From: Salinibacterium sp. UTAS2018
Lineage (GTDB): Bacteria > Actinomycetota > Actinomycetes > Actinomycetales > Microbacteriaceae
Reading direction: 5' to 3'
Assembly: GCF_004118935.1 (NCBI RefSeq)
Contig: NZ_CP035375.1
Coordinates: forward strand, 248,001 to 312,000
DNA: 64,000 nt
Shown one piece after another: positions 14,074 to 24,142 of the stretch (positions are counted from its first letter, which is position 1; every line of letters begins with the position of its first letter). The notes under the pieces were generated by a model that had not been told where the DNA came from, searched no databases, and worked only from the letters and a program-made list of their open reading frames with translations. Both the position numbers and the translations under genes were made by a program.

Positions 14074-14701
14074 CACCGCGACGACTGAAAATCTGCCCAC
14101 CGAGCAGCCCGACACCGAGCCGACAGCAGAAGAACTCGCCGCCGGCCCCGTTGTTGATCTCGCTCGCGGCCTTGAAGCGATCTTTATGGTGGCCGATCAG
14201 CCGCAAAGCATCGTGAGCCTGGCGACCGCGCTGAACGCTCCCGTGGCCGCGATCCGCCAGACGATCACCGCGCTGCGGGCTGATTTTGACGGCGAAGGCG
14301 CGGGCCCCCGTCGTGGTTTTGAGCTTCGCGAAGTGGGCGGTGGCTGGCGCATCTACGTGCGCGCCGACTACGACGCGGCGGTGCGAGACTTCGTTTATAC
14401 GCAGAATCCGTCGCGCTTGAGTCAGGCCGCGTTGGAGACTCTCGCAGTGATTGCGTACAAGCAACCGATCAGTCGTGGGGCAATTGCTGCCGTGCGCGCG
14501 GTGAATGTTGACTCAGTAGTGCGTACACTGCTGAGCCGAGGACTTATTACGGAGGCGTTTACCGACAACGAGACGGGCGCCATCCATTACGAAACAACGG
14601 AGCTCATGCTCGTGCAATTGGGGATCAACTCCATTGCCGAATTGCCTCCCATCTCGCCACTTTTATCTGATGGTTCGGACGGTTTTGATGAACAACGCTA
14701 A
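14063..14701 (+). CDS. scpB: Segregation and condensation protein B
   Basis: A 212-aa protein with tandem winged helices: LARGLEAIFMVADQPQS near residue 35 and LSQAALETLAVIAYKQPISRG near residue 115 are hallmark segments. It dimerises on ScpA and regulates the SMC complex. The N-terminal 30 residues are acidic and disordered. ATG 14063 lies 11 nt inside scpA. Confidence 0.94.
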   Translation: METDTATTENLPTEQPDTEPTAEELAAGPVVDLARGLEAIFMVADQPQSIVSLATALNAPVAAIRQTITALRADFDGEGAGPRRGFELREVGGGWRIYVRADYDAAVRDFVYTQNPSRLSQAALETLAVIAYKQPISRGAIAAVRAVNVDSVVRTLLSRGLITEAFTDNETGAIHYETTELMLVQLGINSIAELPPISPLLSDGSDGFDEQR

Positions 14702-15461
14702 TGGCGCAGGCGCCACTCACCCCGAGGGCGAACGCCTTCAAAAAGTAATGGCCGCGGCAGGAGTTGCCTCCCGCCGGGTGTCAGAAGATTTGATCTACCA
14801 GGGCCGTGTTGCGGTCAATGGCAAGGTTGTCGAAGAAGCTGGTCGCCGCGTCAAGCCGACCGACCGCGTCACGGTGGATGGCTCAGCCATTCAGCTCGAC
14901 ACCACCAAGCGCTACGTCATGCTCAATAAGCCTGTTGGCGTCGTGAGCTCTATGGCAGACGAGGGCGGTCGCGCCGACCTGCAGCAGTTCACCGGCAACT
15001 ACGACGAGCGACTCTTCAACGTGGGCCGTCTCGACGTGCAGACGTCTGGACTCATCGTGCTTACCAACGACGGCGAACTCGCGCACGTGCTCGCGCATCC
15101 CTCGTTCGGTGTTACGAAGACCTACATTGCCAAGGTTGAAGGTGTAGTGAGCGCTCAAACAGTCTCGCAACTCACCAAGGGCATCGAGCTCGAAGACGGA
15201 GTGATCGCCGCCGACAAGGCTCGCGTCATCGGCCGCGCCGTGAACGACGAGTCCATGATTGAGCTCACCCTTCACTCGGGCCGCAACCGCATCGTGCGAC
15301 GGATGATGGAGGCCGCTGGCCACCCCGTTGTCGAACTCGTTCGTCGCCAGTTCGGTCCGCTCAACCTCGGAAGTCTTGGAGTGGGCAAGACTCGTAACCT
15401 CACCAAGGTGGAGCTGGGTGCGGTTTTGACGATCGCCCGTGACGCCGAGGAGCGCTCGTGA
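14688..15461 (+). CDS. rluB: 23S rRNA pseudouridine synthase RluB-like
   Basis: A 257-aa RsuA/RluB-family pseudouridine synthase. An N-terminal S4 domain (RLQKVMAAAGVASRRVSEDLI) precedes the catalytic motif NVGRLDVQTSGLIVLTNDG, whose Asp is the nucleophile. SGRNRIVRRMMEAAGHPV near the C-terminus is also typical. It follows scpB with a 14-nt overlap, a standard bacterial cluster. Confidence 0.93.
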   Translation: MNNANGAGATHPEGERLQKVMAAAGVASRRVSEDLIYQGRVAVNGKVVEEAGRRVKPTDRVTVDGSAIQLDTTKRYVMLNKPVGVVSSMADEGGRADLQQFTGNYDERLFNVGRLDVQTSGLIVLTNDGELAHVLAHPSFGVTKTYIAKVEGVVSAQTVSQLTKGIELEDGVIAADKARVIGRAVNDESMIELTLHSGRNRIVRRMMEAAGHPVVELVRRQFGPLNLGSLGVGKTRNLTKVELGAVLTIARDAEERS

Positions 15462-16540
15462 ATCTAGGCCGCATCACCGGGCAAGTTCGCATCGTTGGTG
15501 CGGGGCTGCTCGGTGCCAGCATCGGCCACGGCTTGCGGGCCAAGGGTGTAGACGTGATTCTGCACGATGCGTCGCGCAGTAACGCGACGCTCGCCATCGA
15601 CTACGGCGCTGGTCGTGCACCGCAGGCGGACGATAAGCCCACGCTCGTGATCGTGGCGGTTCCGCCCGACGTCACGGCAGAGGTTGTCGCGCGCGAACTC
15701 ATGGCGTGGCCGCAAGCCACGGTGACGGATGTCGCGAGCGTCGCGGTATCCGTGTTGGACGAGCTCATCGCCCTCGGTGTCGATCTTGATCGTTTTGTTG
15801 GTTCTCATCCGCTAGCGGGACGCGAACGTGGTGGCGCTATTTCGGCGCGCGCCGACCTGTTTATTGGTCGCCCCTGGGTGATTGGCCGTGGGACGCCATT
15901 TAACCGTCGAGCGGTCGAAGATCTCGTGATCGAGCTGGGCGCGATTCCGGTGCTGATGTCGGCATCGGAGCACGATGATGCGGTGGCTTTGGTCTCGCAT
16001 GTGCCGCAGATCGTCTCCAGTCTGCTTGCTCACCGTTTGGCCGACGCTTCCGACGAGGCTGTAGGCCTCGCCGGTCAGGGGCTGCGCGACACAACTCGCA
16101 TTGCTTCAAGTGCCCCGGAACTGTGGGTTCAGATTTTGAGCGCGAATGCTGGCCCCGTCGCAGAGATTCTTCGGGAACTGCAGAGCGAACTCAGCGGCGC
16201 GATCACCGCCCTTGAAAATCCGGATGCACCGGGTTCACGCCGCGCTCTCGCCGAAGTGCTGGCAGGTGGTAATGCTGGAGTGGCACGAATTCCCGGCAAG
16301 CACGGAACGAGCAAGAGCTTTAGCCAACTCGTCGTGATGGTGGATGACAAGCCCGGTGAGCTTGCCCGCCTACTCACCGAAATCGGCGAGGCCGATGTCA
16401 ACATGGAAGACTTGAGGCTGGAACACTCACCCGGCGCACAATTTGGTCTGGCTGAGATCTCGGTACTGCCGGAGAAAAAAAGCACATTGGCCCGCGAGCT
16501 CTCGTCTCGCGGTTGGAAGATTGCAGGGGCTTTCGCGTGA
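15458..16540 (+). CDS. tyrA: Prephenate dehydrogenase
   Basis: A 360-aa tyrosine-biosynthesis enzyme. The NAD-binding Rossmann motif is [15 protein letters not shown] at about residues 12-26, and [13 protein letters not shown] near residue 115 is the conserved prephenate-site loop. A C-terminal ACT-like regulatory domain starts near [16 protein letters not shown] (residue about 290). It starts at GTG 15458 overlapping rluB by 4 nt. Dehydrogenase on prephenate rather than arogenate is inferred. Confidence 0.9.
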   Translation: MNLGRITGQVRIVGAGLLGASIGHGLRAKGVDVILHDASRSNATLAIDYGAGRAPQADDKPTLVIVAVPPDVTAEVVARELMAWPQATVTDVASVAVSVLDELIALGVDLDRFVGSHPLAGRERGGAISARADLFIGRPWVIGRGTPFNRRAVEDLVIELGAIPVLMSASEHDDAVALVSHVPQIVSSLLAHRLADASDEAVGLAGQGLRDTTRIASSAPELWVQILSANAGPVAEILRELQSELSGAITALENPDAPGSRRALAEVLAGGNAGVARIPGKHGTSKSFSQLVVMVDDKPGELARLLTEIGEADVNMEDLRLEHSPGAQFGLAEISVLPEKKSTLARELSSRGWKIAGAFA

Positions 16541-17211
16541 ATAAGAATCCGTCGTTTGTTGTTGTGGCTGTGGATGGCCCCGCTGGCAGCGGAAAGTCGA
16601 GTGTGTCTAAGGCCACCGCTCGCGAACTTGGTTTTGACTATCTCGACACCGGTGCCGCGTACCGCGGTTTCGCGCTGCACTGCCTCGAGCGCGGTGTAGA
16701 CACCCTGGGCCCCAGTGACGTAATCGAAACGCTCCCGCGGTTCGAGTACTCCATCGGTATCGACCCCGACAACTACTTTGTGAAGGTCGACTCGGAGATC
16801 GTGACCAACGACATCCGCGAACCTCGTATCACCGGGGTTGTCTCGAACATCGCCCGGGTTCCCGAGGTGCGTCAGTACATGGTCGACCTGTTCCGCAGCA
16901 TCATTGCCGGCAGCGAAAAACCCGGAATTGTGGTCGAAGGACGAGACATCACGACGGTGGTGGCACCGGATGCTCAAGCGCGAATTCTGCTCACAGCCAG
17001 CGAAGAAGCTAGGATGGAACGTCGTGCGGCTGAACTCTCCGGAGAATCGAGCGCGACAACGGCGCAACAACTCAGTTATCGAGATGCGCAGGACTCCAAA
17101 GTCGTGGACTTCATGAACGCCGCCGATGGAGTCATCACCATTGACTCCACCAATCTTGACTTCGATCAAACCGTGACGGCCGTCGCGAGTTTCGTTCGCT
17201 CCAGTATGTAA
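16537..17211 (+). CDS. cmk: Cytidylate kinase
   Basis: A 224-aa (d)CMP kinase. The P-loop is [16 protein letters not shown], the CMP-binding region is [11 protein letters not shown], and [15 protein letters not shown] is the Asp-rich substrate motif. It starts at GTG 16537 in the tyrA stop and is followed 14 nt later by der. The cmk-der pair is conserved in actinobacteria. Confidence 0.95.
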   Translation: MNKNPSFVVVAVDGPAGSGKSSVSKATARELGFDYLDTGAAYRGFALHCLERGVDTLGPSDVIETLPRFEYSIGIDPDNYFVKVDSEIVTNDIREPRITGVVSNIARVPEVRQYMVDLFRSIIAGSEKPGIVVEGRDITTVVAPDAQARILLTASEEARMERRAAELSGESSATTAQQLSYRDAQDSKVVDFMNAADGVITIDSTNLDFDQTVTAVASFVRSSM

Positions 17212-17225
17212 ACAAAGGACTACCC

Positions 17226-18746
17226 ATGGCCGATCATTCGCCCGCCGCAGACGATTTTCCCGAGCTGAACCCGGATCTCGTCGAGCGACTTTCCGGCATG
17301 GACGAAGAAGAGGCTGCCCAGCGCACCTCCGCCCTTCGCGCCGGATTGAGCGACTACGACCTCGACGACGATGACATTCAGGTTCTGGATTCTGCATCCG
17401 ACGACCCGGATGCCATCTACTACCTTCCCGCTTTGCCCGTTCTCGCGATCGTTGGTCGCCCGAACGTCGGCAAGTCGGCTCTCGTTAACCGAATCATCGG
17501 TCGTCGTGAAGCCGTTGTCGAGGACACCCCCGGTGTTACTCGCGACCGCGTGAACTACAAGGCCGAGTGGAACAACCGTCACTTCACGATCGTGGACACC
17601 GGTGGGTGGGAGCCCGACGCTAAGGGCATCGACGCTTCGGTTGCTGCCCAGGCTGAGATCGCTATCGACCTCGCCGACGCTGTTCTCTTCGTAGTGGATG
17701 CCACGGTTGGCCCCACCTCGACCGACGAGCACGTTGTGCGCATGCTTCGCGCCACTAACAAGCCCGTGATTTTGGTTGCCAACAAGGTTGACGACGTTCA
17801 TCAGGAATCGGATGCCGCGTCGCTCTGGAGCCTCGGCCTCGGTCAGCCGTGGCCGTCATCCGCCGTTCACGGCCGCGGTGTTGCTGACCTTCTCGACCAC
17901 GTGCTCACGGTGCTGCCGAAGATCTCGAATGTAGCCAAGGAAGAAGTGGGTGGCCCGCGCCGCGTTGCTATCCTCGGTCGCCCGAACGTGGGCAAGTCGA
18001 GCCTTCTCAACAAGACCGCCGGTGAAGAGCGCGTTGTTGTCAACGAACTCGCGGGCACGACTCGCGACCCGGTCGACGAGCAGATCGAGCTCGGCGGAAA
18101 GTTCTGGCGCTTCGTCGACACCGCCGGCATCCGCCGTCGTGTTGCTCTTGCCCAGGGTGCAGATTTCTACGCCACGCTGCGCACGAGTGCCGCACTGGAA
18201 AAGGCTGAAGTTGCCGTTGTGATCTTCGACGTGAGCCAGCCGCTCAGCGTTCAAGACCTCAAGATTGTTGACCTCGTGCTCGAATCGGGCCGTGCGCTCG
18301 TTCTGGCCTTCAACAAGTGGGACCTTCTCGACGACGAACGTCGCGACCTGCTCGAGCGTGAAATCGACAAGGACCTCGCGCACGTTGCGTGGGCTCCTCG
18401 CGTAAACATCTCGGCCAAGACCGGTCGTCACATGGAGAAGCTGGTTCCGGCTCTCGAGCTGGCGTTGGAGTCGTGGGATACCCGCATTGCGACCGGTAAG
18501 TTCAACGCGCTTCTGGCTGAACTCACGCAGGAGCACCCTCACCCGCTTCGTGGTGGCAAGCAGCCGCGCATCCTCTTTGGTACGCAGGCATCGAGCCGCC
18601 CGCCAACGTTCGTGCTCTTCACGACCGGATTCTTGGACCCGCAGTACCGTCGATTCATTACGCGTCGACTGCGCGAGATCTTCGGCTTCGATGGCAGCCC
18701 CATCCAGGTCAACATGCGTGTGCGTGAGAAGCGCAAGCGCAAGTAG
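17226..18746 (+). CDS. der: Ribosome-assembly GTPase Der (EngA)
   Basis: A 506-aa tandem GTPase. Two G1 motifs, [12 protein letters not shown] near residue 78 and [12 protein letters not shown] near residue 253, have matching DTGGWE and DTAGIR G3 motifs and NKVD/NKWD G4 motifs. A C-terminal KH-like domain ends in a basic REKRKRK tail. It acts in 50S maturation. About 70 acidic residues precede the first G domain, as in many actinobacterial orthologues. AAAGGA lies 6 nt before the ATG. Confidence 0.97.
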   Translation: MADHSPAADDFPELNPDLVERLSGMDEEEAAQRTSALRAGLSDYDLDDDDIQVLDSASDDPDAIYYLPALPVLAIVGRPNVGKSALVNRIIGRREAVVEDTPGVTRDRVNYKAEWNNRHFTIVDTGGWEPDAKGIDASVAAQAEIAIDLADAVLFVVDATVGPTSTDEHVVRMLRATNKPVILVANKVDDVHQESDAASLWSLGLGQPWPSSAVHGRGVADLLDHVLTVLPKISNVAKEEVGGPRRVAILGRPNVGKSSLLNKTAGEERVVVNELAGTTRDPVDEQIELGGKFWRFVDTAGIRRRVALAQGADFYATLRTSAALEKAEVAVVIFDVSQPLSVQDLKIVDLVLESGRALVLAFNKWDLLDDERRDLLEREIDKDLAHVAWAPRVNISAKTGRHMEKLVPALELALESWDTRIATGKFNALLAELTQEHPHPLRGGKQPRILFGTQASSRPPTFVLFTTGFLDPQYRRFITRRLREIFGFDGSPIQVNMRVREKRKRK

Positions 18747-18762
18747 GTTCGGCGTAACGACT

Positions 18763-18802
18763 AAACGGCGAGTCATTCTCCTGGGAGAGTGACTCGCCGT
18801 TT
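18763..18802. terminator. Bidirectional intrinsic terminator between der and the MFS gene
   Basis: A perfect 13-bp inverted repeat (AAACGGCGAGTCA at 18763-18775 and TGACTCGCCGTTT at 18790-18802) lies between convergent genes. A-tract and T-tract flanks make it usable in both directions. Confidence 0.8.
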
Positions 18803-18856
18803 GGCGTTAACCAGCGCGTGAGCGGATGCCGGTGGGCTGCCGCTCACGCTCGAGCG

Positions 18857-20392
18857 TTAGTGTGCGACCGGTGCGACGTTCGCGTCGGCATCCGCCTCGG
18901 CGTCAACCTCGGCGTCGTTGCGCTTGACGAAGAACGTGGCGACGATCGCGAACAGCGAGATGATTCCGCCGGCCATGAAGGCGAGACGAACGCCCCCGGC
19001 GAGAGCCTCGGTATCGGGTGCCCCTTCGGCGGCCAGCGCGACGGACTGCACGGTGAGCAGCGCGATGAACAGCGCGGTACCGGCGGCGCCCGCGAGCTGC
19101 TGCACAGTGCCGATGGTGGCGCTTCCGTGTGAGTACAGATGCGGCTTGAGGCTGCCCAGTGCCGACGTGAAGAGCGGCGTGAACATGAAGGCCAGGCCAA
19201 TGCTCATGGGAACGTGAATGGCGACGACCATGAACGGCGAGCTGTTCTCCGAGAGCATCGTGAAGCTCCAGAGGGCGGCGCTCACGACGATGGCACCGGG
19301 GATCATGAGCGGGCGCGGGCCAACTTTGTCGTAGAGGCGGCCCACAATCGGTCCGAGAATTCCCATCATGAGGCTACCGGGCAGCACGAGAAGGCCACTC
19401 TGGATGGGCTCGAGGCCGAGCACGTCTTGAGTGAACATGGGGAGCAGGATGATGGTGCCGAACAGGGCGGCCATCATGACCATCATGAGGCCGATCGAGA
19501 TCGCGAACCCGGGGGCGGCGAAAGTGCGAAGGTCGAGCAGTGCACTGTCGGTCTTCTGCAGCGTGAGCTGGCGCATGATGAATAGCGCGAGGCTGATGGC
19601 TCCGGCAGCGATGGGGATAGCGGGGGCAACCAGCACCTCTCCGCTGGCTGATTCGCCGAGGCTGGAGAGGCCGTAGATGAGTCCCGCAAAGGCGACGGCG
19701 GAGAGGATGACCGAGGGTACATCGATCGACACCTTGCGGGGATCCGTGACGTTGCGCACCTTGGTGATGCCGAGGATGAGTGCGGTGACCGAGATGGGGA
19801 TCATGACGATGAAAACCCAGCGCCAGTCGAAGACGGCCAGGACGAGACCGGCGACGGTCGGGCCGACGGCGGGAGCCATCGACATGACGATCGAGACGTT
19901 ACCCATCGTCTTACCGCGGGTGGCCGGGGGGACGAGAGTCATGACGGTGGTCATGAGAAGCGGCAGCATGATGGCCGTACCCGAGGCTTGAACGACGCGA
20001 CCGACGATGAGGATCGCGAAGGTGGGGGCGATCGCGCCCAGAAGTGTGCCCGCGGTGAAGAGCGTCATGGCAGCGATGAAGATGCTGCGGGTCGTGAAGC
20101 GTTGGATAAGGAATCCGGTAATCGGAATCACTACCGCCATCGTAAGCATGAACGACGTTGACAACCACTGCGCGGTGCTCGGCTCGATCTTGAGGTCTTC
20201 CATGATGCGGGGGATGGCAACGACGAGCGACGTCTCGTTGAGGAACACCACGAAGGTTGCCGCGAGCATGAGCGCGATGACGAGACGGTTGCGACCGCTG
20301 TTGTCGACGGCGCCCGCCGCAGAGCTCGACGATGAGCTCGCTCCGGGTGGGGCGAGGGGAATACTGCCGGTAATCGGCGCGGTGCTGGTCAT
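18857..20392 (-). CDS. DHA2-type MFS multidrug efflux transporter
   Basis: About 511 aa with around 14 hydrophobic segments, matching the EmrB/QacA drug:H+ antiporter family. The first helix carries FVVFLNETSLVVAIPRIMEDLK (motif D1-like), and WLSTSFMLTMAVVIPITGFL and GRVVQASGTAIMLPLLMTT follow the family pattern. The N-terminal 40 residues are Ser/Ala-rich and cytosolic. The start ATG 20392 is chosen with AGG 8 nt upstream; a longer frame to 20467 lacks a ribosome site. The substrate is unknown and no adjacent regulator is seen. Confidence 0.9.
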   Translation of the reverse strand: MTSTAPITGSIPLAPPGASSSSSSAAGAVDNSGRNRLVIALMLAATFVVFLNETSLVVAIPRIMEDLKIEPSTAQWLSTSFMLTMAVVIPITGFLIQRFTTRSIFIAAMTLFTAGTLLGAIAPTFAILIVGRVVQASGTAIMLPLLMTTVMTLVPPATRGKTMGNVSIVMSMAPAVGPTVAGLVLAVFDWRWVFIVMIPISVTALILGITKVRNVTDPRKVSIDVPSVILSAVAFAGLIYGLSSLGESASGEVLVAPAIPIAAGAISLALFIMRQLTLQKTDSALLDLRTFAAPGFAISIGLMMVMMAALFGTIILLPMFTQDVLGLEPIQSGLLVLPGSLMMGILGPIVGRLYDKVGPRPLMIPGAIVVSAALWSFTMLSENSSPFMVVAIHVPMSIGLAFMFTPLFTSALGSLKPHLYSHGSATIGTVQQLAGAAGTALFIALLTVQSVALAAEGAPDTEALAGGVRLAFMAGGIISLFAIVATFFVKRNDAEVDAEADADANVAPVAH

Positions 20393-20675
20393 GAAAATCC
20401 TGTCGTGTCTCAAGCGGTAGGACGAAGCAGCAGCCGGGGTCGAAAGGGCGCACAAATCAGTCGTCATCTTTATTCTTGCTCAGTGCAACGACATCCGACA
20501 GCAAAATAATCCCGATTGCGTGGAGTCGGCGGCAAACCGGCTCACGGCGCGGCGGATGCGGGGCATAAGCAGGCGGTATGCGGGTGGGAAGTGGTCCAGG
20601 AGTGGGCTACTGAGGTGGGCGCAGTACCACTGCCCGAGGATCCGCGTGAACCGCTATCGTGGAGGCACAACTTGT

Positions 20676-20748
20676 GACACGGGGTGCCCTGCGGGGCTGA
20701 GAACACACCCGTCGAACCTGATCTAGTTAGAACTAGCGAAGGGATGTC
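20676..20748 (+). promoter_or_regulatory. TPP riboswitch (THI element)
   Basis: Hallmark segments appear in order: GGGGTGCCC, GGCTGAGA, ACCCGTCGAACCTGATCT, a short CTAGTTAGAACTAG hairpin and GCGAAGGGA. GACA at 20676 can pair with TGTC at 20745 to form P1. The element ends 5 nt before the thiM start and contains its AAGGGA ribosome site, so thiamine pyrophosphate binding most likely blocks translation initiation of the thiM-thiE-thiD operon. Confidence 0.93.
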
Positions 20749-20752
20749 GTGC

Positions 20753-21562
20753 ATGTCGCGTACGCCACCAAACTTTTTGACCGCCACCCAAGACGCGCTC
20801 GAGGCGGTGAGATCGACATCGCCGCTCGTGCAGTGCATCACCAATAGTGTGGTGGTGGGCTTCACCGCTAACGCTCTGCTCGCTGTCGGAGCGGCGCCGG
20901 CCATGGTGGATATTCCGGAAGAAGCCGGTATGTTCGCGGGGGTGGCGTCCGGAGTGCTCATCAATCTCGGTACCTGTCGTGAAGAGCAGCGCGCCGCGGC
21001 GCTGGAGGCAGCACCGGCCGCCAACGCTGCGGGAACGCCGTGGGTTCTCGACCCCGTGGCTATCGGTGCTCTGCCCGTGCGGACTCCGTTGGCGTATCGA
21101 CTGCGTGATCTGGGGCCGTCGATTGTGCGGGGCAATGCCTCCGAGATTTTGGCGCTCGCCGAGCTTGGTGCCGGCGGCCGGGGTGTCGACAGCACGAGCA
21201 GTGTGGATGCCGCACTCACCGCCGCGCAGATGCTCGCGCGGGTGACCGGCGGCGCTGTCGCGGTATCGGGAGCGACTGACCTCGTGACCGATGGCGTGAG
21301 TGTTGTGCGACTGACCAACGGGCATCCGGTGCTGACGAAGGTGACGGGTGGCGGCTGTGCTCTTGGAGCGATCATGGCGGCGTTTGCGGCGGTGACTCCG
21401 GATGCGTTGACCGCGGCAGTAGCGGCGACGAGCGTGTACACGGTAGCGGCTGATCTCGCGGCAGAGCGTTCGGCATTGCCGGGAAGCTTCGCTGTGGCTC
21501 TGCTGGACGCACTGAGCGAAGTGTCAGTAGACGACATTGCAGAACGGGCGGTGATCGCGTGA
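20753..21562 (+). CDS. thiM: Hydroxyethylthiazole kinase
   Basis: A 269-aa thiazole salvage kinase. [28 protein letters not shown] near residue 22 is the substrate-binding signature, and [17 protein letters not shown] near residue 196 is the ATP/anion hole, with Cys next to the catalytic region. It is the first gene after the TPP riboswitch. ATG 20753 is preferred over 20744 because AAGGGA is then 8 nt upstream. Confidence 0.93.
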   Translation: MSRTPPNFLTATQDALEAVRSTSPLVQCITNSVVVGFTANALLAVGAAPAMVDIPEEAGMFAGVASGVLINLGTCREEQRAAALEAAPAANAAGTPWVLDPVAIGALPVRTPLAYRLRDLGPSIVRGNASEILALAELGAGGRGVDSTSSVDAALTAAQMLARVTGGAVAVSGATDLVTDGVSVVRLTNGHPVLTKVTGGGCALGAIMAAFAAVTPDALTAAVAATSVYTVAADLAAERSALPGSFAVALLDALSEVSVDDIAERAVIA

Positions 21563-22275
21563 GCGGCGTGCGAGAGAACGGGAGAGCGGTAGGCAACGGT
21601 TTTCGCGAGAGCTTCGACCTCTCGACCTATCTCGTGACGGACTCAGCCCAGGCCCGCGCGGCCGGACATGACCTTGTCGACCTCGTCTATGAGGCCGTCG
21701 CCGGGGGAGTCACCGTCGTGCAGATTCGCGAGAAGGACACTCCCGCCCACGAATTTCTCGACATCGTCCTGAGGGTTTCCACTGCTGTGGCCCGAAAGGT
21801 GCCCGTGCTCGTCAATGACCGTGTCGACGTGTACCTGGCGGCCCGCGAGATGGGTGCCAAAGTGGCCGGAGTGCATGTGGGGCAGAACGACTTGCCCGTG
21901 TCATCAGTTCGAGCCCTTGTCGGGCCGGATGCCATTGTCGGATTGAGCGCTTCTACCGAGGACCAGCTGTTTGCGGCGGGGGTGCGCTCGGCCGGGGTGG
22001 ACTACGTCGGCATTGGTGCGCTGAACCCGACGACGACCAAGAAGGATGCTCCGGATGCTCTGGGACATGCCCGCATGGCCGAGCTCGTCGCAGTCAGCAA
22101 ACTGCCGACTGTTGCTATTGGCGGTATTGGGCTTGAGGATCTTCCGTTGTTACGGGCCGCTGGTGCTGACGGTGCTGCGGTGGTGTCCGCTATTTGTGGG
22201 GCGGCCGATCCGCGAGAAGCAGCACGGGCGCTCGCCGCAGCGTGGGCTGGAGTTCGAGCGGGGGAGACGGCGTGA
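21559..22275 (+). CDS. thiE: Thiamine-phosphate synthase
   Basis: A 238-aa TIM-barrel enzyme joining HMP-PP and thiazole phosphate. LYLVTD-type start ([11 protein letters not shown]), [10 protein letters not shown] (pyrophosphate binding), [23 protein letters not shown] and [21 protein letters not shown] follow the family order. The N-terminal 20 residues are extra. GTGA overlap with thiM and with the next gene indicates coupled translation. Confidence 0.93.
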   Translation: MSGVRENGRAVGNGFRESFDLSTYLVTDSAQARAAGHDLVDLVYEAVAGGVTVVQIREKDTPAHEFLDIVLRVSTAVARKVPVLVNDRVDVYLAAREMGAKVAGVHVGQNDLPVSSVRALVGPDAIVGLSASTEDQLFAAGVRSAGVDYVGIGALNPTTTKKDAPDALGHARMAELVAVSKLPTVAIGGIGLEDLPLLRAAGADGAAVVSAICGAADPREAARALAAAWAGVRAGETA

Positions 22276-23837
22276 GTGACGTTGCGGGTATGGGAGAGAA
22301 CGTGAGTGTGAGTTCAGGCGTTGGTGCGGGTGCAGGTGCTGATACGAGTGGCGTGCGCGTACCGCGAGTACTGAGCATCGCCGGAAGCGATCCTTCGGGT
22401 GGGGCCGGCATCCAGGCTGACCTCAAGTCGATCGCGGCCAATGGCGGCTACGGCATGGCGGCGATCACGGCGCTGACGGCCCAGAACACGCAGGGCGTGA
22501 GTGGCGTGCATGTGCCGCCGGCCTCGTTTCTGAAAGAGCAGTTGGATGCCGTCAGTGACGACGTCACGATCGATGCGGTGAAGATTGGGATGCTTGGCAC
22601 TCCCGAGGTCGTCGCTGTCGTGCAGCAGTGGCTGGCGCGGGTGAAGCCACCGCTCATTGTGCTCGACCCAGTGATGGTCGCCACGAGTGGGGATCGCCTG
22701 CTGGATACCGAAGCTGAGCTGGCGCTGCGCGAACTCGTGCGGGTCAGCGATCTGGTGACGCCGAACATTCCCGAGCTCGCGATTATTGCGGGAGAGCCTG
22801 CCGCCGAGACCTGGGACGAGGTGCTGGCGCAGGCGGGGCGAGTCTCTGCCTCCTACGGGGTGCGCGTACTAGCCAAGGGTGGTCACTTGAGCGGAGCTGA
22901 GGCTCCGGATGCGCTCGTGGATGCTCGTTTCGGGAACGAACCGGTCGTGACTGAGTTTGCCGGCATCCGTCTAGAGACCACGAACACGCACGGAACGGGC
23001 TGTTCGCTCTCGAGTGCGCTCGCGACGCGCATTGCGGCGACCGGCGATTGGGCTGCCGCGGTGGGGGAATCGAAGCGGTGGTTGAGCGAGAGCATCCGTG
23101 CCGGTGCAGCGCTACAGGTGGGCGGTGGGCATGGGCCCGTCAACCACTTTGCGGGGCTGTGGGCTCGCGGGGGCGTAGAGACGGCGCCAACGGCGGCAGA
23201 GGTGCGGGAGCACTGGTGGGCTGAGATTGCGGGCATCCGCGCTCAGATCGACAACGGTGACTTTGTGCGGGCGCTGGGGGATGGTTCCCTCGAGCGGGGC
23301 GACTTTGTCTGGTACCTGGCTCAGGATGCGCTTTACCTGCGCGACTATGCGCGGGCGCTCGCCGAAGCCGCCCGGCTGGCACCTACCGCTGCGGAGCAAG
23401 CCTTCTGGGCATCGAGTGCCGAGGGCTGCATCGTGACGGAACTGCAGTTGCACGAGTCATGGTCTCCTTCCGGTGAGGTATTTGCTGCTTCGCCCAGTGC
23501 GACCACCACCGGGTACCTCAACCACCTGCTGGCGACAGCTGCCCGCGGTGACTACGCCGTGCTCGCTGCCGCCCTTCTGCCCTGTTTCTGGGTGTACCAC
23601 GACGTCGGTTCGCGCCTGCACCCGCTCGCGCACGCCGAGCACCCCTACGCCGACTGGTTGACCACCTATGCCGATGACGCGTTCACGGATGCCACGGAGC
23701 AGGCCATCACGATAGTGACGGCGCTCGCCGCAGACGCCACCCCGCCAGTTCGGGATGCGATGCTGGGCGCTTTCGTGGCGTCAACGGAGCATGAACGCGA
23801 GTTCTTCGCTGCCGCGCACGGGGTTACCGCGAATTGA
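22272..23837 (+). CDS. thiD: ThiD-TenA fusion: HMP/HMP-phosphate kinase with thiaminase-like domain
   Basis: A 521-aa two-domain protein. Residues about 38-295 are a ribokinase-fold HMP(-P) kinase (VLSIAGSDPSGGAGIQADLKS; THGTGCSLSSALATR with the catalytic Cys/anion hole). Residues about 305-521 are a TENA/THI-4 domain (HWWAEIAGIR, FVWYLAQDALYLRDYARALAEAA, and LPCFWVYHDVG with the Cys used by class I TenA). Salvage of thiamine breakdown products and HMP phosphorylation would be combined in one chain. The first 35 residues are Gly/Ala/Ser-rich. Confidence 0.92.
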   Translation: MSDVAGMGENVSVSSGVGAGAGADTSGVRVPRVLSIAGSDPSGGAGIQADLKSIAANGGYGMAAITALTAQNTQGVSGVHVPPASFLKEQLDAVSDDVTIDAVKIGMLGTPEVVAVVQQWLARVKPPLIVLDPVMVATSGDRLLDTEAELALRELVRVSDLVTPNIPELAIIAGEPAAETWDEVLAQAGRVSASYGVRVLAKGGHLSGAEAPDALVDARFGNEPVVTEFAGIRLETTNTHGTGCSLSSALATRIAATGDWAAAVGESKRWLSESIRAGAALQVGGGHGPVNHFAGLWARGGVETAPTAAEVREHWWAEIAGIRAQIDNGDFVRALGDGSLERGDFVWYLAQDALYLRDYARALAEAARLAPTAAEQAFWASSAEGCIVTELQLHESWSPSGEVFAASPSATTTGYLNHLLATAARGDYAVLAAALLPCFWVYHDVGSRLHPLAHAEHPYADWLTTYADDAFTDATEQAITIVTALAADATPPVRDAMLGAFVASTEHEREFFAAAHGVTAN

Positions 23838-23910
23838 TTTCGCGCTCGTCGGCGCTTTGACCCCCAATGTGAACACGAGCCCTCAAATTCCGCGTTAGGA
23901 TAGTGGAGTT

Positions 23911-23954
23911 GTCGCGGGCTGTAGCGCAGCTTGGTAGCGCACCTGACTGGGGGT
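23911..23954 (+). pseudogene. Truncated tRNA-Pro copy (5' half), direct repeat of tRNA-Pro
   Basis: Forty-four bases are identical to 24002-24045: four flanking bases plus the 5' half of tRNA-Pro through the anticodon. The 3' half is replaced by unrelated sequence, so no acceptor stem can form. A TAGGAT -10-like box at 23896-23901 lies just upstream. It looks like a footprint of a site-specific integration or a partial duplication at this attachment site. Confidence 0.85.
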
Positions 23955-24005
23955 TAAGTGGTTTACCACTCTTCGGTCGGCACAAACAACTGAAAATCAA
24001 CGTCG

Positions 24006-24079
24006 CGGGCTGTAGCGCAGCTTGGTAGCGCACCTGACTGGGGGTCAGGGGGTCGCAGGTTCAAATCCTGTCAGCCCGA
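24006..24079 (+). tRNA. tRNA-Pro (anticodon GGG)
   Basis: A complete cloverleaf: acceptor CGGGCTG pairs with CAGCCCG, the anticodon arm is CCTGA-CTGGGGG-TCAGG giving anticodon GGG, and the T-arm contains GGTTCAAATCC. CCA is not encoded. It forms the left junction of the integrated element: the integrase lies 196 nt downstream, and the left side carries a duplicated 5' half. Confidence 0.95.
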
Positions 24080-24083
24080 CGGA

Positions 24084-24119
24084 AAATCCCTGATGAGAAG
24101 CAATTTTCATCAGGGATTT
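24084..24119 (+). terminator. tRNA-Pro terminator hairpin
   Basis: A 13-bp perfect stem (AAATCCCTGATGA at 24084-24096 with TCATCAGGGATTT at 24107-24119) is followed by GTTGTTT, starting 5 nt after the tRNA. Confidence 0.75.
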
Positions 24120-24142
24120 GTTGTTTCTGTGGACGGTTTTCG

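Noticed and set aside
17856..18776. Long minus-strand frame opposite der
   Set aside because: Complementary to the second GTPase domain of Der and without its own start signal.
23911..23984. First tRNA-Pro copy as a second functional tRNA
   Set aside because: The sequence after the anticodon does not restore the anticodon, T or acceptor stems.
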